A model generated the notes under the pieces. That model was not told the origin of the DNA. It worked only from the letters and a program-made list of their open reading frames with translations, and ran no database searches. Both the position numbers and the translations under genes were made by a program. Positions 54,904 to 63,225 of a DNA stretch of 64,000 nucleotides are shown piece by piece. Numbering within the stretch: position 1 is the first letter of the stretch; every line of letters begins with the position of its first letter. Origin of the DNA: Caballeronia cordobensis. Lineage in GTDB: Bacteria > Pseudomonadota > Gammaproteobacteria > Burkholderiales > Burkholderiaceae. The stretch is taken from positions 124,001-188,000 of the forward strand of contig NZ_FCNY02000011.1 of NCBI RefSeq assembly GCF_001544575.2, given 5' to 3'.

Positions 54904-55904
54904 GACGATGCCTTGGGCGAGAAGCGCGAACCGACGAGCTTCGCAAAGCCGCCGCTCGACAAGGTGATGGCGACGAGAATGATCGCGCCGATGATCATCT
55001 TGAACGCGTAAGGCGAGATGCCGAGCAGGTTCAGTCCGTTCGCGGTAATCGCCGTGAGCAAGATGCCGAGAATCGCGCCGAGTATCGTGCCGCGCCCGCC
55101 GCCGAGCCGCGCGCCGCCCAGCACCACGGCGGCGAGAACATCGAGTTCACGTCCGTATAAGGCGTTGGGCACGACTTCCTGCACGTAATGCGCCTGCATC
55201 AGCCCGGCGATGCCGGCCATCATGCCGAGCCAGCCGAACGCGATGTAATGCATCGCGCCGATGTTCACGCCGACGCGCCGCGCCGCCTCGGGGTTGTCGC
55301 CCATCGCGTAGAGCTGACGGCCCGTGGTCGTGCGGCGCAGCAGGAACCAGGTTGCCGCGACCATCGCGATCATCACGGCGACCGGCAGCGCGAGATTCGC
55401 CGCGCCGCTCGCGGTGTCGAAGTGCACGATCGACACGCGCGTCACCCACCAGTCCGGCAAGTCGTAGATGGACACGCCGCCCGTGAGGAACATCAGGCCG
55501 CCGAAGAACACGTTGAAGGTGGCGATCGTCACGACGATGGACACGATGCGAAAGCGGTAGATGATCGTCGCGTTGATCGCGCCGAGCAAAAAGCCGAAGC
55601 ACGCCGCGACGATAAAGCCGAGCGCCCAGTTGCCGCCGCCGAGCCGGATGACGGTCAGCGCCGTCAGATACTGCACGACCGACGCGCCCACCGCGAACGA
55701 GATGTCGATGCCGCCCGCGATCAGCACGACGAGCAGCCCCACCGCGAAGATGATGTTGACGGAGCTTTGATTCAGCAGATCGAAGAGATTCGACAGCGTG
55801 AGAAACGTCGAGGTCGAGACGCTCAGGCCGATCATCATCGCGACGATGACGAGAATCAGCAGCGCCTCGATCGAACCGATTCCGAATCTGCGCAGATCAG
55901 GCAT
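54900..55904 (-). CDS. Sugar ABC transporter permease (RbsC-like), second
   Basis: A 334-aa BPD_transp_2 permease with GLLVVLIAGGIDISFAVGASVVQY, LGAINATIIYRFRIVSIVVTIATFNV and AAVVLGGARLGGGRGTILGAILG. These are the closest matches in the operon to RbsC. The start overlaps the ATPase stop by 8 nt. The C-terminus is cytosolic and short. Confidence 0.9.
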   Translation of the reverse strand: MPDLRRFGIGSIEALLILVIVAMMIGLSVSTSTFLTLSNLFDLLNQSSVNIIFAVGLLVVLIAGGIDISFAVGASVVQYLTALTVIRLGGGNWALGFIVAACFGFLLGAINATIIYRFRIVSIVVTIATFNVFFGGLMFLTGGVSIYDLPDWWVTRVSIVHFDTASGAANLALPVAVMIAMVAATWFLLRRTTTGRQLYAMGDNPEAARRVGVNIGAMHYIAFGWLGMMAGIAGLMQAHYVQEVVPNALYGRELDVLAAVVLGGARLGGGRGTILGAILGILLTAITANGLNLLGISPYAFKMIIGAIILVAITLSSGGFAKLVGSRFSPKASS

Positions 55905-57429
55905 GGACGTCTCGCTCGATGCGTTCCATCGTCGTCGCGCCCGGCACGTATTGCCCGACGATGCGCCCGCCGCGCATATGCAGAATGCGGTCGGCGTTGA
56001 AGTAGACCTCGGGGATTTCGTCCGAGATCAGCAGGATGGCCATGCCTTGCGCCGCGAGCTTGTGAATGATCGCGAAGATGCCGGCGCGCGCGCCCACGTC
56101 CACGCCGACGGTCGGCGAATCCAGAATCAGCAGCTTCGGGTTCGTCGCGAGCCATTTCGCGAGCACGATGCGTTGCTGGTTGCCGCCCGACAGCGTCGAG
56201 ACGGCGTCGTCCGGCTTGCCGATCTTCACGGCGAGCTGCGCGATCCAGTCGCGGATCAATGCATCGCGCTTCTTCGACGAAACGAGACGCGTGGCGTCGA
56301 GAAGACGGTCGAGCACGGCGGCGACAGTGTTGTCGCCGATCGACTGCGGCTGCACGAGGCCGAGCGAAAGCCGGTCCTCCGAGACATACGCAATGCCCTT
56401 GCGGATCGCATCGCGATTGGAGCGCAGCGCGATCTCACGGCCTTCGATGCGTATCGATCCCGCGCGCGGCCGCGTCATGCCGAAGAGCGACAGCGCGAGT
56501 TCCGTGCGTCCCGCGCCGAGGCGCCCCGTCACGCCGAGAATCTCGCCGCGGCGGATGGAGAGCGACACATCGGCATATTCGCGCCCGCGCGACAAGCCGC
56601 GCACGTCCAGCACGACCGGCGCTTGCGACAGGTCCGTGTTGCGCACTTCATAGTCGAACGTGCGGCCCGTCATCAACTCGGTGAGACGCGTCTGCGTCAT
56701 GCCTTCGGTCGGAAACGTGCCGACATATTGACCGTCGCGCAGCACGGTCACGCGCGTGCAGACTTCAAGCACTTCGGCGAGCCGGTGACTCACGAACACG
56801 ACGGCAATGCCATCCGCCGACAGACGGCGCACGATCTCCAGCAGCGCCGCGGTTTCGGCGTGGCTGAGCGAGGCGGTAGGTTCGTCCATGAACACAAGGC
56901 GCGCGTCGCGCACGAGCGCCCGTGCAATCGCGACGATCTGCCGTTGCGCGATCGACAGCGAGCGCACCGACCGGTTCAGGTCGATGACGACGCCGAGCCG
57001 CGCGAGAATCCGCCGCGCCGCGTCCTTCATCTTCGCGTAGTTCACGAAGCGCGGACGCGCGCCGAGGTTCTGCTCGAACGCGATGTTTTCCGCGACCGTC
57101 ATCTCGGGAAAGAGCGCGAGATCCTGCCAGATCACCTGAATGCCGAGCTCGCGCGCCTTCGCCGGATCGAGCCCTTCGATCGACGCGCCGTCCATCAGCA
57201 TCACCGCGCCCGGCTCCGGCTGATACACGCCGTTGATGATCTTGATGATCGTGCTCTTGCCGCAGCCGTTCTCGCCCGCGAGGCACAGCACTTCGCCCGG
57301 CATCACGTCAAACTTCACGGCCTTGAGCGCCTTCACGCCGCCGAAGACCTTCGAGACGTTGTCGAGCTGCAGCAAGGGCGTGCCTTGCGCGGCGGGCGTT
57401 TCGACAGCGACGGACGCATCGTGGCTCAT
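55897..57429 (-). CDS. Sugar ABC transporter ATPase, fused double NBD (RbsA-like)
   Basis: A 510-aa double-NBD protein. NBD1: Walker A GENGCGKST, signature LSIAQRQIVAIARALV, Walker B LVFMDEPTASL. NBD2: degenerate Walker A TGRLGAGRTEL, perfect signature LSGGNQQRIVLAKWL, Walker B LLILDSPTVGVDVG in which the catalytic Glu is Ser. As in the other RbsA-like protein here, one composite site is catalytic. ATG 57429 is preferred to a TTG 9 nt upstream. It lies 13 bp after the binding-protein gene. Confidence 0.9.
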   Translation of the reverse strand: MSHDASVAVETPAAQGTPLLQLDNVSKVFGGVKALKAVKFDVMPGEVLCLAGENGCGKSTIIKIINGVYQPEPGAVMLMDGASIEGLDPAKARELGIQVIWQDLALFPEMTVAENIAFEQNLGARPRFVNYAKMKDAARRILARLGVVIDLNRSVRSLSIAQRQIVAIARALVRDARLVFMDEPTASLSHAETAALLEIVRRLSADGIAVVFVSHRLAEVLEVCTRVTVLRDGQYVGTFPTEGMTQTRLTELMTGRTFDYEVRNTDLSQAPVVLDVRGLSRGREYADVSLSIRRGEILGVTGRLGAGRTELALSLFGMTRPRAGSIRIEGREIALRSNRDAIRKGIAYVSEDRLSLGLVQPQSIGDNTVAAVLDRLLDATRLVSSKKRDALIRDWIAQLAVKIGKPDDAVSTLSGGNQQRIVLAKWLATNPKLLILDSPTVGVDVGARAGIFAIIHKLAAQGMAILLISDEIPEVYFNADRILHMRGGRIVGQYVPGATTMERIERDVHA

Positions 57430-57442
57430 GGAACACAAGCGC

Positions 57443-58435
57443 TCAGAGCCCGGATTTCGCCAGTTCGTCGACGGTCTTCTCGTTGAGATCGACCAGTTGA
57501 TCGACGATCAGATTGTGGCCGTCCGGATGCACGACGCCGAGCCCCGGAATGTTCGTGCCGTCCTTGATCGGCTGACCCTTCGCGACCATCGTGCCGAGCG
57601 TCACGAAGACTTCGCCCGCCTGCGCCGGATTCCACATGTAGCCGCCCGTCAGCACGCCGTCGTGCACGAGACGCCTGCCTTGCCCCGGCGAGAACGGGCC
57701 GAGCACGAGCACCTTGCCCTTCATCTGCTTTTCCTGCACCGCGCGCGCGGCGCCGATCGGTCCCTGGCTGCCGAACGCGAGAATCGCCTTCAGGTTAGGA
57801 TGCGCGCGCATCAGATCGAGCGCCGTCTTGCGCGAGGCATCGACGTCTTCCGCGACGCCGTAACGGTCGCCGACGAGCGTCATGCCCGGATAGTTCGCCT
57901 TGATGTACGCGATGGCCGCATCGGCCCATGCGTTATGCAGCGGCACCGTGAGCGAGCCGACGAACACCGCGTATTCGCCCTTGCCGCCGAGCGCTTCGCC
58001 CAGGCGCTTCGCATAGGCCTCGCCGAAGCCTTTCACCGAGGCGAGCTCGAAGTCCCAGTCGGCGTTCTTCTGCTTGGGCGACTCGTGCGTGATGACCTTG
58101 ATGCCCGCCGCGCGGGCGCGCTGCAGCACGGGTTCGAGCACTTCGGCATCGTTGGGCACGACGCCGATCACATCCACTTTCTGCGCGATGAGATCTTCGA
58201 TCGCGCGAACCTGAAGCGCGGGATCGGCGCTCGTCGGCCCGACCATGAACGCCTTCACGCCGAGCTGCTCGCTGCGTTTCTTGATGCCGGCGTCCATCGC
58301 GTTGAACCACGGAATGCCGCCGATCTTCACGACGACGCCGATGACCGGCTTGTCCGGCGACGCCGACGCCACGCCGACCGCGAATGCGAAAGCCGCCAGA
58401 CCGGCGCACCACGCGCGAAACATATTCTTGGACAT
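57443..58435 (-). CDS. Sugar ABC transporter substrate-binding protein
   Basis: A 330-aa periplasmic binding protein (Peripla_BP_4). The signal peptide MSKNMFRAWCAGLAAFAFAV...ASA precedes SPDKPVIGVVVKIGGIPWFNAMDAGIKKRSEQLGV; GVVPNDAEVLEPVLQRARAAGIKVITHESP is the ligand-binding hinge. The ATG at 58435 has GGAGGAGAC directly upstream. It is the first gene of the operon, downstream of two LacI-type operators. Ligand unknown; a ketose or rare sugar is inferred from the epimerase. Confidence 0.9.
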   Translation of the reverse strand: MSKNMFRAWCAGLAAFAFAVGVASASPDKPVIGVVVKIGGIPWFNAMDAGIKKRSEQLGVKAFMVGPTSADPALQVRAIEDLIAQKVDVIGVVPNDAEVLEPVLQRARAAGIKVITHESPKQKNADWDFELASVKGFGEAYAKRLGEALGGKGEYAVFVGSLTVPLHNAWADAAIAYIKANYPGMTLVGDRYGVAEDVDASRKTALDLMRAHPNLKAILAFGSQGPIGAARAVQEKQMKGKVLVLGPFSPGQGRRLVHDGVLTGGYMWNPAQAGEVFVTLGTMVAKGQPIKDGTNIPGLGVVHPDGHNLIVDQLVDLNEKTVDELAKSGL

Positions 58436-58522
58436 GTCTCCTCCGGAGGACGTCAGCAATCCGAGCTGCGCGCCCAGTTCAGTGAACGGAATTCCAGATG
58501 CGCCGGCGTTGGGCTTACAGGG

Positions 58523-58540
58523 TGCTGAATCCATTCAGCA
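58523..58540. promoter_or_regulatory. LacI-type operator 1, perfect 18-bp palindrome
   Basis: TGCTGAATCCATTCAGCA is a perfect palindrome in the divergent promoter between the binding-protein and LacI genes. A second near-identical element lies at 58556-58573; the centres are 33 bp apart, about three helical turns, so two LacI-type dimers could bind the same DNA face. The central CC/GG and TGCTGAA arms are typical of LacI/GalR sites. Confidence 0.75.
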
Positions 58541-58555
58541 AGCCGGGTTGGGCTA

Positions 58556-58573
58556 TGCTGAAACTATTCAGCA
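58556..58573. promoter_or_regulatory. LacI-type operator 2
   Basis: TGCTGAAACTATTCAGCA matches operator 1 in both outer arms (TGCTGAA and TTCAGCA), with a changed centre. It lies 91 bp upstream of the LacI start and would also permit autorepression. Confidence 0.72.
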
Positions 58574-58663
58574 ACGGAATCGACCCGGACAAACCCTAGC
58601 TCGGTTCGCGCATCGGGAAGGGCTACCGTCGGGGCAAAACGCATGCAGCCGGAGCGAAATCAG

Positions 58664-59719
58664 ATGGCCAGCACGACGCAAGGAAGGAAGTCGACGATCT
58701 ACGACATCGCGAAGGCGACGGGATCGTCGACATCCACGGTGAGCATGGTGCTCAACGGCACCTGGACGCGTTACCGCATCAAGGAGGAAACGGCCCGCCG
58801 CATACTCGACAGCGCGCGTGCGCTCGGCTACAACGTCAACATGAAGGCGCGCGGGCTGCGGCTGTCGCGCTCGGGGCTTGCGGGCATGGTGCTGCCGCAT
58901 TACCGCAACCGCTTCTTCGCGGGGCTCGCGCAGACCTTCGAGGATGAAGCGCGCAGCCGCGGCCTGTGCCCGGTCGTCGTCGGCACGCAGCGCGATCCGG
59001 CCGTGGAAGCAAGCGTCGTCGAGACTCTGCTGTCGCAGCGCGTCGAGTTGCTGTTCATCGCGGGCGTGCGCAATCCGGCGCCGCTCAACGCGCTGTGCGC
59101 CGCGGCGGGCGTGCCTTCGATCAACGTCGATCTGCCCGGCGACGGCGCGCCGTCGGTCGTGTCGGACAATCGCGGCGGCGCGCGCGCGATCACCGACGTG
59201 CTCATCGACAAGCTGATCGCACGCGGCGAATCGCCGGACGCACTGATCCTGCTCGGCGGCATTCCCGGCGAATACGCGACGGAGATGCGCATCGCGGGCT
59301 TTCGCGACGCGTTCGATGCGCGCGGCATCGCGCTCAAGCCCGATGCCGTCGAAAGTTGCGGCTACAACGCCGCATCCGCGCGAAACGCGCTCGCGCTCCG
59401 GCATGACAAACTGGGCCGGCTGCCGTCCGGCCTGCTGATGAATTCGATCACCGCGTTTGAAGGCTTCGTGCATTTCACGTCGAAGCTGTCGCGCGAGGCG
59501 TGGCAGTCGGCGGTGGTCGGCTGCTTCGACTGGGACCCGTTCGCGGCGCACTTGTCCTTCGACGTGACCATGCTGCGCCAGGACGTGCAGACGATCATCT
59601 CCGAAGCGTTCGCCCTCGCCGACCGCTACGATCCCGCGGACCGCTCCGTCGTGCTCGTGCCGACCGCCTTCGGCAAGATGTTCGAAGAAGCCGAGCAGAC
59701 CCGGGAGTTCGACCGATGA
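58664..59719 (+). CDS. LacI-family repressor
   Basis: A 351-aa LacI/GalR protein. The HTH with hinge reads STIYDIAKATGSSTSTVSMVLNGTWTRYRIKEETARRILDSARALGYNVNMKARGLR; the effector domain follows (GLAGMVLPHYRNRFFAGLAQTFEDEA, VVSDNRGGARAITDVLI). GGAG 9 nt upstream favours ATG 58664 over one 21 nt earlier. It is divergent from the sugar ABC operon and presumably binds the two palindromes between them. Confidence 0.9.
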   Translation: MASTTQGRKSTIYDIAKATGSSTSTVSMVLNGTWTRYRIKEETARRILDSARALGYNVNMKARGLRLSRSGLAGMVLPHYRNRFFAGLAQTFEDEARSRGLCPVVVGTQRDPAVEASVVETLLSQRVELLFIAGVRNPAPLNALCAAAGVPSINVDLPGDGAPSVVSDNRGGARAITDVLIDKLIARGESPDALILLGGIPGEYATEMRIAGFRDAFDARGIALKPDAVESCGYNAASARNALALRHDKLGRLPSGLLMNSITAFEGFVHFTSKLSREAWQSAVVGCFDWDPFAAHLSFDVTMLRQDVQTIISEAFALADRYDPADRSVVLVPTAFGKMFEEAEQTREFDR

Positions 59720-59725
59720 AGCCGG

Positions 59726-60199
59726 TCAGCCGCCCGCCGCCGCGCGCTCGATGGCGGCGATGTCGATCTTCTTCATTGTCATCATCGCGTCCATCGCGCG
59801 TCTCGCGGCCTCGCGGTCGGGACCGTTGAAGATGTCGAGCAGGCGCTTCGGCGTGATCTGCCACGAGAAGCCCCAGCGGTCCTTGCACCAGCCGCACGGC
59901 GCTTCCTCGCCGCCGTTGCCGACGATCGCGTGCCAGTAGCGGTCGGTTTCCTCCTCGCTGTTCGTGTGGATCATGAAGCTCACCGCTTCGTTCGGCCTGA
60001 AGTTCGGCCCGCCGTTCAGCCCGAGAAAGCGCTGGCCGAGCACGGTGAATTCGACCGTCAGTTCGGGACCGCTGCCGACGCCCGGCTTAGCGGACGCGTG
60101 GCCGGCGCCGACATGGCTATCGGGAAAGGTCGCGGCGTAGAATTCCGCCGCCTCGCGTGCGTTGCCGTTGAACCATAGGCAGGTGACGAGGTCCGGCAT
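59726..60199 (-). CDS. PhnB-like VOC protein
   Basis: A 157-aa protein of the 3-dmu-9_3-mt/PhnB-like VOC family: VTCLWFNGNAREAAEFYAATFPDS, FTVLGQRFLGLNGGPNFRPNEAVSFMIHT and GWCKDRWGFSWQITPKRLLDI are very conserved in this group, previously annotated as demethylubiquinone methyltransferase-like. No enzymatic role is established. It converges on the LacI gene with a 6-bp gap. It is the last gene with ordinary base composition before the low-GC island. Confidence 0.85.
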   Translation of the reverse strand: MPDLVTCLWFNGNAREAAEFYAATFPDSHVGAGHASAKPGVGSGPELTVEFTVLGQRFLGLNGGPNFRPNEAVSFMIHTNSEEETDRYWHAIVGNGGEEAPCGWCKDRWGFSWQITPKRLLDIFNGPDREAARRAMDAMMTMKKIDIAAIERAAAGG

Positions 60200-60489
60200 T
60201 GCTTGCTCCTTTGGTGGCGGGGTTCACGTAAGTCTAAACCCGGGCGCGGCAGGTTACGTTGTTTCACTCAACGTTGAATCGACGGTTTGCTTGATTTTGA
60301 ATCTTCTGCCCAGAGTGCCGATGACGGAAGTTGCGTGGAGGTCGATTCTCGACCCGTTTGGGTCACTCAGTCAGCATCGGCGCAAGTCCGCTGTCTCATC
60401 GATATAAGACGTTCGCACACAGCGCTGCAATCACTAGCACCAGTACGTTCCCAATCGATTTATGAGCAGCAAGTCGCCCAACGCACTCG
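60200..60489. other. Left edge of low-GC island, no gene seen
   Basis: About 290 bp without a convincing gene. Composition drops here compared with the genes to the left. Short inverted elements occur (CAACGTTG near 60268), but I found no tRNA, integrase or clear att repeat. It is probably the junction or 3' flank of the acquired island. Confidence 0.4.
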
Positions 60490-61464
60490 TCAGGCTCCGA
60501 AGAAACGTAACAGCTTTGCGCGTTCCAGTTCGTCGTTCGTGAAGGTCGTGCGCAGAGAGCGGGTCGAGCCGCCTATATACCGGACATCTTCAATCGGTCG
60601 CTGGGGCTGCGGAATTTGGCCCATGTCGTTTCGTGGCCGGAGTGTCTTTCGCCCGCCCGGACCGACCACGAACAATCCAAAGGTTTCATCGGCCTGTGCC
60701 GCTTCGGCGATCTCCTGATTGATATGCTCGTCCCCGAACCCGTAGCCGACGGTCATCAGCCGTGCGCCGCGCTCACGCAGCCGCTCACGGAATTCTGTGG
60801 CATAGCGCGTCAGCAGGGCCGATCCAGCAATCGCATCTACCTTCTGCGCACCCATCACAAGCAGATCGGCACCGCCCTCACTGCGCCAATTTGCTGAACC
60901 ATGCAGTTTGAAGACCGGCTGGCCTTGTTGTTCTACTCGATACTCGTCTTCCGGACGAGGTTGCCACTCCGCAGCAATCTTCTCGTCCGGGCGGCTACCC
61001 CAGAAAGCGGGTGGCACGCGCATCCCTGGATATTGGACGCCCACCCGAACGTCTCCCGTGTAGAACAATTCGAGAAGTAGGTCCTGATTGAGGGTGAAGA
61101 TGGCGTCGAACCGGGCCAGAAAAGTGCCGACGCCTCGTTCGACAAAGTTCGGCCCGTTGCCCTGAAACTCCAGACCAGGATGCGCTGCGAGCACCCTGTT
61201 CATGTCATCGAAGGACGCTTTGATCGCACGCTCCAGTGCGTCCAGACGTGTGCGGTGCTCGGGGCGTCGCTGTTGAAGCCAATCGCGCTGCAAGTCTCCG
61301 AGCACATCTTCGAAGTTCGGATTTGCAATCAATCGCTGGCAAGTCTCGCGGTCGTCCGCGAGACGGCCGATCAGGTCGTCGGCGAGTTCGCTAGCGAGCC
61401 ATCCACCCCAATTTTGGGTGAAGCCTGCGCCGAGCAGAAGAAGGTGCGCTATCAAGATCCCCAA
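60490..61464 (-). CDS. SIR2-family protein, predicted NADase
   Basis: A 324-aa SIR2-like protein. LLLGAGFTQNWGGW (Gly12-Ala13-Gly14) is the NAD-binding loop, FTLNQDLLLE carries Asn126 (in place of the usual TTNYD), KLHGSANW the catalytic His188, and TVGYGFGDEHINQEI closes the site. This belongs to the SIR2_2-type families used as NAD-depleting effectors in anti-phage systems. There is no zinc-ribbon of deacetylase sirtuins. The start is a TTG (61464 or 61455); an in-frame stop immediately precedes 61464. It follows the helical-protein gene by 163 bp. Defence function is inferred. Confidence 0.78.
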   Translation of the reverse strand: MGILIAHLLLLGAGFTQNWGGWLASELADDLIGRLADDRETCQRLIANPNFEDVLGDLQRDWLQQRRPEHRTRLDALERAIKASFDDMNRVLAAHPGLEFQGNGPNFVERGVGTFLARFDAIFTLNQDLLLELFYTGDVRVGVQYPGMRVPPAFWGSRPDEKIAAEWQPRPEDEYRVEQQGQPVFKLHGSANWRSEGGADLLVMGAQKVDAIAGSALLTRYATEFRERLRERGARLMTVGYGFGDEHINQEIAEAAQADETFGLFVVGPGGRKTLRPRNDMGQIPQPQRPIEDVRYIGGSTRSLRTTFTNDELERAKLLRFFGA

Positions 61465-61627
61465 TCAGTTCGGGAGCAGCCATTTTACGGCCACCGCGCG
61501 ACAGTGCTCGCTCTCGTTGCAAACATACCCCGAGCGATCAGTCGTATTCTTGCAAAGAGAAGAATGAGGGGATGTTCCTGCGAGCACCGATCCGACTCTC
61601 GACCTGCCCTCCTCGAGTCGGCGGAGC

Positions 61628-62836
61628 TTATCGTTCAGCCGTTTTAAACAGCAGTTCCCGCGCTGGATAGTCAACGCGAAACGCATGCGGCCCTGTTAGT
61701 GCCTGCTCGAGTGCCTCACTTGTGGCCGGCCCTCCGTTTAGCTTCACACTCCAGAAATACGGATCAAAATATTTTAGTTCGGCGTCGTCCTGCTCGGAAT
61801 CGTCGCGTTCGAGGATCTCTTCGCCGGTCGGCCGATATATGAGAGTCGTCTTGTAGGCCGTCTCACCCGTTCTCTTGAAGCGCACGGCAAGCGTGTCAGA
61901 AGCCTCGTGAAGATGCTCTTCTCCGATAGCAAGTGCAGGAGGATTGGCCGTCAGCTCGGAGACATCTGGCTCGAAGGGCGGTGGCGGCGACTTATATGCC
62001 GCAAACAGGTTATGAAGATCGTCCCTCGTCGCAACTAGAAGCGTAGCCGACATACTCAAACAAAGTGCGGAGTAGCCCTCTTCCGAAGGGCTTGGCAGCC
62101 CCCGGCCCCGGTCGTCGCCAGCATGACCGATTCGATAGAACGACATGGGGAGTGCATGGACGTGACTCGAAAACAGCACATAGAGCCAGCGGAAGGTTGC
62201 TAGGTCGATACCTGCACGCTCCGCGATAACTTCCATCGGGAAGAGATAAGCTGCTTGACCATGGAGCAGGCGCTTGTGATGTTTCTTGTCAATGGTGGCT
62301 AAGAACGGATTTGCGAGTAAGCGTGATCGAAGCTCCTCCGCAGCCTCGCGCAGCGCTTCTACTTGCTTCGCATCTTCGAGCGCCTCGAACATGCGGATTC
62401 GCGAAGTGCAATCGTGAAGGTTGAATAAATTCCAGCGGAACTGCCACTCGTCCTCGGGGCATTGATCCACACACAGATAATAAAAAGCGACGCGCAGCTC
62501 AATGATTGTGCGGGCAATGCCGGTCATTGAGCTGTAGTCCCAATGTTCGATCTTCTTCTCGGCCCAAGGCGTGTGCGGCGCCAAAATTAGAAGGCTCACG
62601 CACTTGGTAATTGTAAGCGTGAACAGAACAGACGCGTAGAAATGTTGGCTGCTGGGCGACGGAATGCCCGCATAGGAACGGGACACGAAGATACACTCTC
62701 GGACAATCTCGTCAAGCATTCGCAGACGCTCGAGATAGGATTCCGACGGCTCTGGGCCAAGCGCCCCCCGATCAACGACTTCATCGTGGCTTGGCGTGCT
62801 TCGTTCAACCGCTTGCTGATGCGAACCGTCCTTCAT
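61628..62836 (-). CDS. Uncharacterised helical protein, possible DUF5677/HEPN-like
   Basis: A 402-aa protein that I cannot assign firmly. It is predicted mainly helical: residues 60-90 and 104-124 (ARTIIELRVAFYYLCVD) and 208-232 (FRWLYVLFSSHVHALP) resemble DUF5677-type or HEPN-like helical bundles, in which Arg/His/Glu pairs of this kind lie at the core. The C-terminal 110 residues are mixed alpha/beta. No signal peptide or TM segment is certain. GC is visibly low (the line 62461-62520 is 47% GC). It precedes the SIR2 gene on the same strand, so they are probably a two-gene unit. Confidence 0.55.
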   Translation of the reverse strand: MKDGSHQQAVERSTPSHDEVVDRGALGPEPSESYLERLRMLDEIVRECIFVSRSYAGIPSPSSQHFYASVLFTLTITKCVSLLILAPHTPWAEKKIEHWDYSSMTGIARTIIELRVAFYYLCVDQCPEDEWQFRWNLFNLHDCTSRIRMFEALEDAKQVEALREAAEELRSRLLANPFLATIDKKHHKRLLHGQAAYLFPMEVIAERAGIDLATFRWLYVLFSSHVHALPMSFYRIGHAGDDRGRGLPSPSEEGYSALCLSMSATLLVATRDDLHNLFAAYKSPPPPFEPDVSELTANPPALAIGEEHLHEASDTLAVRFKRTGETAYKTTLIYRPTGEEILERDDSEQDDAELKYFDPYFWSVKLNGGPATSEALEQALTGPHAFRVDYPARELLFKTAER

Positions 62837-63225
62837 TTTCTTGTTCCCAAGTGTGGCCTAGTCGTCCATTCGACCGGGCTCTTTCGGGGGGATGATAAAG
62901 GTACTCCTGCACTCGCAGCTCGTGGAAAAGTTCGACCATAGCTGCGCGGTGGCCGACATCAGGTGGAGCGAACGACCGAGACGCATCAATTTCGGCGATA
63001 TGTCACCGTCGAGCGAGTGTCGCTTCATGGCCGGACCGGCCACCCCACTCCCGCTGCTGCCATCTATCATTCGTCGCCCCTCCACGTCATCGCCGTTCCG
63101 TCGCCCCCCGGCCGACTCTCGCCTTCATCGCATCGACTCAACCGCCGAGAGTTCAGTGTTCAGCGAACGCAATTCAGAGCGAAGCGAACCTCGACATTCG
63201 GCACATGAACCGCGCGCCGACAACA
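62837..63225. other. Right edge of low-GC island, no firm gene
   Basis: About 390 bp between the helical-protein gene and the LysR stop. A short minus-strand frame (62858-63025) and a plus-strand frame from 62892 are open, but neither product resembles a family I recognise and they overlap each other. The segment may be a decayed mobile-element remnant or the upstream regulatory region of the SIR2 unit. Confidence 0.4.
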
